Part shown: one piece after another, positions 30,466-32,591 of the stretch
Layout of the letters: each line of letters opens with the position of its first letter
Numbering within the stretch: the first letter of the stretch is position 1
NCBI GenBank assembly: GCA_903891095.1
Contig: CAITDI010000083.1
Coordinates: forward strand, 1-32,591
Origin: an uncultured bacterium
Lineage (GTDB): Bacteria > Planctomycetota > Phycisphaerae > Phycisphaerales > SM1A02
Direction of reading: 5' to 3'
Length of the DNA: 32,591 nt
The notes under the pieces: model-generated
What the model was told of the DNA's origin: nothing
The model's database searches: none
What the model saw: only the letters and a program-made list of their open reading frames with translations
Translations under genes and position numbers: made by a program

Positions 30466-31260
30466 ATGGCCATCGAGACTCGAATCCAACCGCGCCAGAC
30501 CCTGCAGAACGTCGCCTACGGCATCATCTGCCTCGCCCTCGGCATCTGGGGTTGGTACGACTACGCGATCAAGATTCCCGCGCAGGAAGCGGCGTTTGTC
30601 GAGTTCACCGCCGCGGAGAAGGTCAAGTCCGCGCTCGAGGAAACGGCGCGCACGACGCCCCTGAACGAGCAGCAGAAGGCTGAATACACCGTCGCCCGCG
30701 AGCTCCTCGAGTTCAAGTACAAGGAGAAGCCCGCGGAGCCGGCGGCCTACGACCGCGCCGTGCAGCTGTGGCTCTACATCGTCGGCTGCGGCGTTGCGGG
30801 CGTGCCTTGGTTCATCTGGGCGCAGTGGCAGCTCTCGCGCAAGCGCTTCAAGCTCAACGACGACGGCTCGTTCGTGAGCGCCGAGGGTACGTTCGCCGCG
30901 GACCAGATCGCGGGCATCGACATGTCGAAGTGGATGGCGAAGTCCATCGCGCGCGTCGAGACCGCCGACGGCCGCAAGATCGAGCTCGACGACTACAAGT
31001 ACAAGGGCGTCGAGGACATCGTCGCCACGCTCGCTGCGCGCTTTCACCCCGGCGAGTGGACCAGCGACGCGCGTCCGGTCGGCGATCCGAAGTCGCGCGA
31101 CACGATCAAGGCAAAGCAGGACGCCGAGGCTGCGGCTGCGGCGTCGCTCGCTGCTGAGGCGGAAGCCGAGAGGGCCGAAGCCGAGAAGGCCGAAGCCAGG
31201 AAGTCCGACGGATCGAACGCTTCCGCCGAGCCGACCGGCATGGCCAACCGCGCAGAATGA
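30466..31260 (+). CDS. Two-TM membrane protein of unknown function
   Basis: 264 residues, not recognised. Helix 1 is at about 15-35 (VAYGIICLALGIWGWYDYAI), a charged helical loop at 40-95, helix 2 at about 99-120 (LWLYIVGCGVAGVPWFIWAQ). Residues 124-195 form a beta-rich domain (FKLNDDGSFVSAEG, VETADGRKIELDDYKYKG) that looks like a small PH-like or YcxB-like module, probably on the cytoplasmic side. The tail (210-250) is an Ala/Glu/Lys-rich helix likely to form a coiled coil. It starts 170 bp from the divergent Dabb gene and is closed by a terminator, so it is probably monocistronic. Confidence 0.75.
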   Translation: MAIETRIQPRQTLQNVAYGIICLALGIWGWYDYAIKIPAQEAAFVEFTAAEKVKSALEETARTTPLNEQQKAEYTVARELLEFKYKEKPAEPAAYDRAVQLWLYIVGCGVAGVPWFIWAQWQLSRKRFKLNDDGSFVSAEGTFAADQIAGIDMSKWMAKSIARVETADGRKIELDDYKYKGVEDIVATLAARFHPGEWTSDARPVGDPKSRDTIKAKQDAEAAAAASLAAEAEAERAEAEKAEARKSDGSNASAEPTGMANRAE

Positions 31261-31308
31261 CCGCATAACGGGCGCATTCGCTGCGATCACGCAAGAGTGC
31301 TCCGCTCG

Positions 31309-31333
31309 AACGCCGCGCAAGACGCGGCGTTTT
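31309..31333 (+). terminator. Intrinsic terminator after the two-TM protein gene
   Basis: Perfect 9-bp stem AACGCCGCG with CGCGGCGTT, 5-nt CAAGA loop, ending in TTTT. Confidence 0.8.
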
Positions 31334-31336
31334 GGC

Positions 31337-31342
31337 TAATCT
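31337..31342 (+). promoter_or_regulatory. -10 box (TAATCT) for a probably leaderless B12/GTPase mRNA
   Basis: TAnnnT box right after the terminator and ending 9 nt before the ATG at 31352; flank TCGCGACCC resembles that at 3815. Confidence 0.45.
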
Positions 31343-31351
31343 TCGCGACCC

Positions 31352-32473
31352 ATGCGCGCGACCACCGAACCGACGACGGCCATCGAGAAGCAGGACCGCT
31401 GCAGCGACCTTCCGCACCGCCCGCGCGTGCTGCTCGGCAAGATGGGCCTCGACGGCCACGACCGCGGCGTGAAGCTCATCGCGCGCGTCATGCGCGACTC
31501 GGGCATCCACGTGATCTACTCGGGCCTCTGGCAGACGCCGCGCAGCCTCGCGATCAGCGCCCGCGACGAGGACGCCGACTGCATCGCCTGCTCGATGATG
31601 TCGAACTCGCACCTGGTGCTCGTGCCGCGCCTCCTCGAGGAGTGCGCCAAGGTCGGCCGCCCGGACATGATCGTCAACGTCGGCGGCATCATCCCGCAGG
31701 ACGACGTGCAGAAGCTCCTCGACGCGGGCGTCGCGCGGATCTACCACACGGGCACCGGCATGGACGAGATCGTCGGCAGCGTGCGCGACAGCGTGAAGCG
31801 CTACGCGCCGCTCGCCACGAGCGTGACGACGAATGCGGCCGCCCAGCTCGCGCGCAACCTTTCGCTCGCGCACGCGGGCACGAAGGTCACCGCGCCGCAC
31901 CGCCGCCCGAAGCAGGTCGTGGGCATCACCGGTTCGCCGGGCGCCGGCAAGAGCACGCTGGTCGCCGCGATGGCGAGCGAGGCCGTGCGCCGCGGCGAGA
32001 AGATCGCCGTCGTCGCGTTCGACCCAATGAGCCCGATCACAGGCGGCGCCCTGCTCGGCGATCGCCTGCGCGTGGATTTCAACGCGGTCGACGAGGGGAT
32101 CTTCTACCGCTCGCTGGCGATCGTCGGCGAGGACTACCGCACGCTCAACGAGATCATCGAGCTCATCGGCGGCGCCGGCTACGACAAGCTGATCGTCGAG
32201 ACGGTCGGCGCGGGCCAGAACGATGTCGCGATCCGCAGCTTCGTCGACCGCACCGCGGTCGTCGTCGTGCCGGGCATGGGCGACTCGGTGCAGATGGACA
32301 AGGCGGGCATCCTCGAGATCGCCGACCTGTTCGTCGTGAACAAGGCCGACCACGCGGGCGAGTCGAAGCTCGTGCGCGAGCTGCTGGACATCGCGGGAGG
32401 TCGCAAGATCTTCGAGACGATCGCGACGCAGGGCAAGGGCGTGCTGGAGCTGCTGGACGGGCTGTTCGCGTAA
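31352..32473 (+). CDS. B12-binding domain fused to a MeaB/ArgK-type GTPase (no mutase domain)
   Basis: 373 residues. Residues 24-152 are a cobalamin-binding domain of the methylmalonyl-CoA mutase type: DGHDRG (D34-x-H36-xx-G39, the base-off/His-on motif), YSGLWQTP, SMMSNSHLVLVP and VGGIIPQDD. Residues 186-373 are a G3E-family G-domain: Walker A GSPGAGKST (194-202), VAFDPMSPITGGALLGDRL, ETVGAGQND, guanine-specificity NKAD (330-333) and ATQGKG. MeaB proteins load and protect B12 in acyl-CoA mutases. The order matches the front half of IcmF, but a TAA at 32471 ends the protein where IcmF continues into its mutase domain, and the next 118 bp are repeats. Its mutase partner must be elsewhere. Confidence 0.9.
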   Translation: MRATTEPTTAIEKQDRCSDLPHRPRVLLGKMGLDGHDRGVKLIARVMRDSGIHVIYSGLWQTPRSLAISARDEDADCIACSMMSNSHLVLVPRLLEECAKVGRPDMIVNVGGIIPQDDVQKLLDAGVARIYHTGTGMDEIVGSVRDSVKRYAPLATSVTTNAAAQLARNLSLAHAGTKVTAPHRRPKQVVGITGSPGAGKSTLVAAMASEAVRRGEKIAVVAFDPMSPITGGALLGDRLRVDFNAVDEGIFYRSLAIVGEDYRTLNEIIELIGGAGYDKLIVETVGAGQNDVAIRSFVDRTAVVVVPGMGDSVQMDKAGILEIADLFVVNKADHAGESKLVRELLDIAGGRKIFETIATQGKGVLELLDGLFA

Positions 32474-32481
32474 CTCCGAAA

Positions 32482-32591
32482 CGGTGCCCGGCACGTGCCA
32501 TGCAGTGCCAGGCACTCGATGGCACGTGTCAGGCACGTCCGGCTCCAATCATGAGTGATTCCGGTGCACGGCACGTGCCGCGCAGTGCCAG
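32482..32591. repeat. Palindromic intergenic repeat, about 80-bp period, open at the right edge
   Basis: Two 30-nt copies at 32482-32511 and 32562-32591 match at 27 of 30 positions. Each contains short palindromes (GGCACGTGCC; GTGCC-x-GGCAC). The space between them has AGTGCC-A-GGCACT, partly overlapping copy 1, and a further GGCACGTG-type word. It starts 8 nt after the stop of the B12/GTPase gene and is cut by the window end. Confidence 0.8.

Noticed and set aside
31352-32473. Frameshifted full-length IcmF
   Set aside because: After the stop at 32471 the sequence is palindromic repeat, and no mutase motif appears in any frame of the remaining 118 bp.

Overview
The window is GC-rich chromosomal DNA, most likely from a planctomycete of the class Phycisphaerae. 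The main taxonomic clue is a pair of secreted proteins at 5807-9922 that both end in a short two-repeat EF-hand-like dockerin segment (ADIDHDGR...DLAFILDQWG and ADLDHNGV...DLATVLNNWG). I know this kind of tail from Phycisphaerae exported proteins. Housekeeping genes are scattered on both strands rather than packed in operons, Shine-Dalgarno sequences are often missing, and several genes carry a TAnnnT -10 box only 6-10 nt before the start codon, which fits leaderless mRNAs. I see 23 protein-coding genes. I recognise no rRNA, tRNA, CRISPR array, transposase or prophage gene.

Layout. 1-106: tandem perfect-palindrome repeats cut by the window edge. 105-1343 (-): cysteine desulfurase, divergent from panC (1507-2355). 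2459-3748: exported double-thioredoxin protein. 3847-5791: methyltransferase and polyprenyl diphosphate synthase, a probable two-gene operon. 5807-9922 (-): a Cys-rich repeat protein and an M14 carboxypeptidase, both with dockerin tails. 10035-11482: ChaN-like lipoprotein and a STAS protein. 11504-12031 (-): SixA-like phosphatase. 12130-16376: imidazolonepropionase, methionine aminopeptidase and prolyl oligopeptidase, then a strong terminator. 16538-17950: soluble transhydrogenase. 18140-20416 (-): PcrA/UvrD helicase. 21182-25673: dCTP deaminase and B12-dependent ribonucleotide reductase. 26569-29888: DUF1684 lipoprotein, FAD monooxygenase and PLP aminotransferase. 29885-30295 (-): Dabb-domain lipoprotein. 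30466-31260: two-TM protein. 31352-32473: B12-binding domain fused to a MeaB-type GTPase. 32482-32591: palindromic repeat cut by the window edge.

The most unusual part is the dcd-nrdJ locus. A promoter with an 18-bp dyad in its spacer (20750-20777), preceded by an AT-rich patch, would start an approximately 400-nt non-coding leader full of hairpins before dcd. After nrdJ another approximately 690 nt of non-coding, hairpin-rich sequence ends in a textbook intrinsic terminator (26322-26360). I match neither stretch to a known RNA family. Other structure worth attention: a 44-nt three-way-junction fold placed exactly at the predicted 5' end of the iscS mRNA; two nearby hairpins at 26394-26529 with the same loop and 3' flank but different, still paired stems; a minisatellite that extends the C-terminus of Dcd; and a stand-alone fusion of the B12 domain and G-protein chaperone that looks like the front half of IcmF without the mutase.

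Functional links: dCTP deaminase and NrdJ both supply DNA precursors, and NrdJ and the B12/MeaB protein both imply cobalamin use. The dockerin pair plus the S9 peptidase point to extracellular or periplasmic peptide breakdown. All functional calls rest on motifs read by eye; no database search was run.
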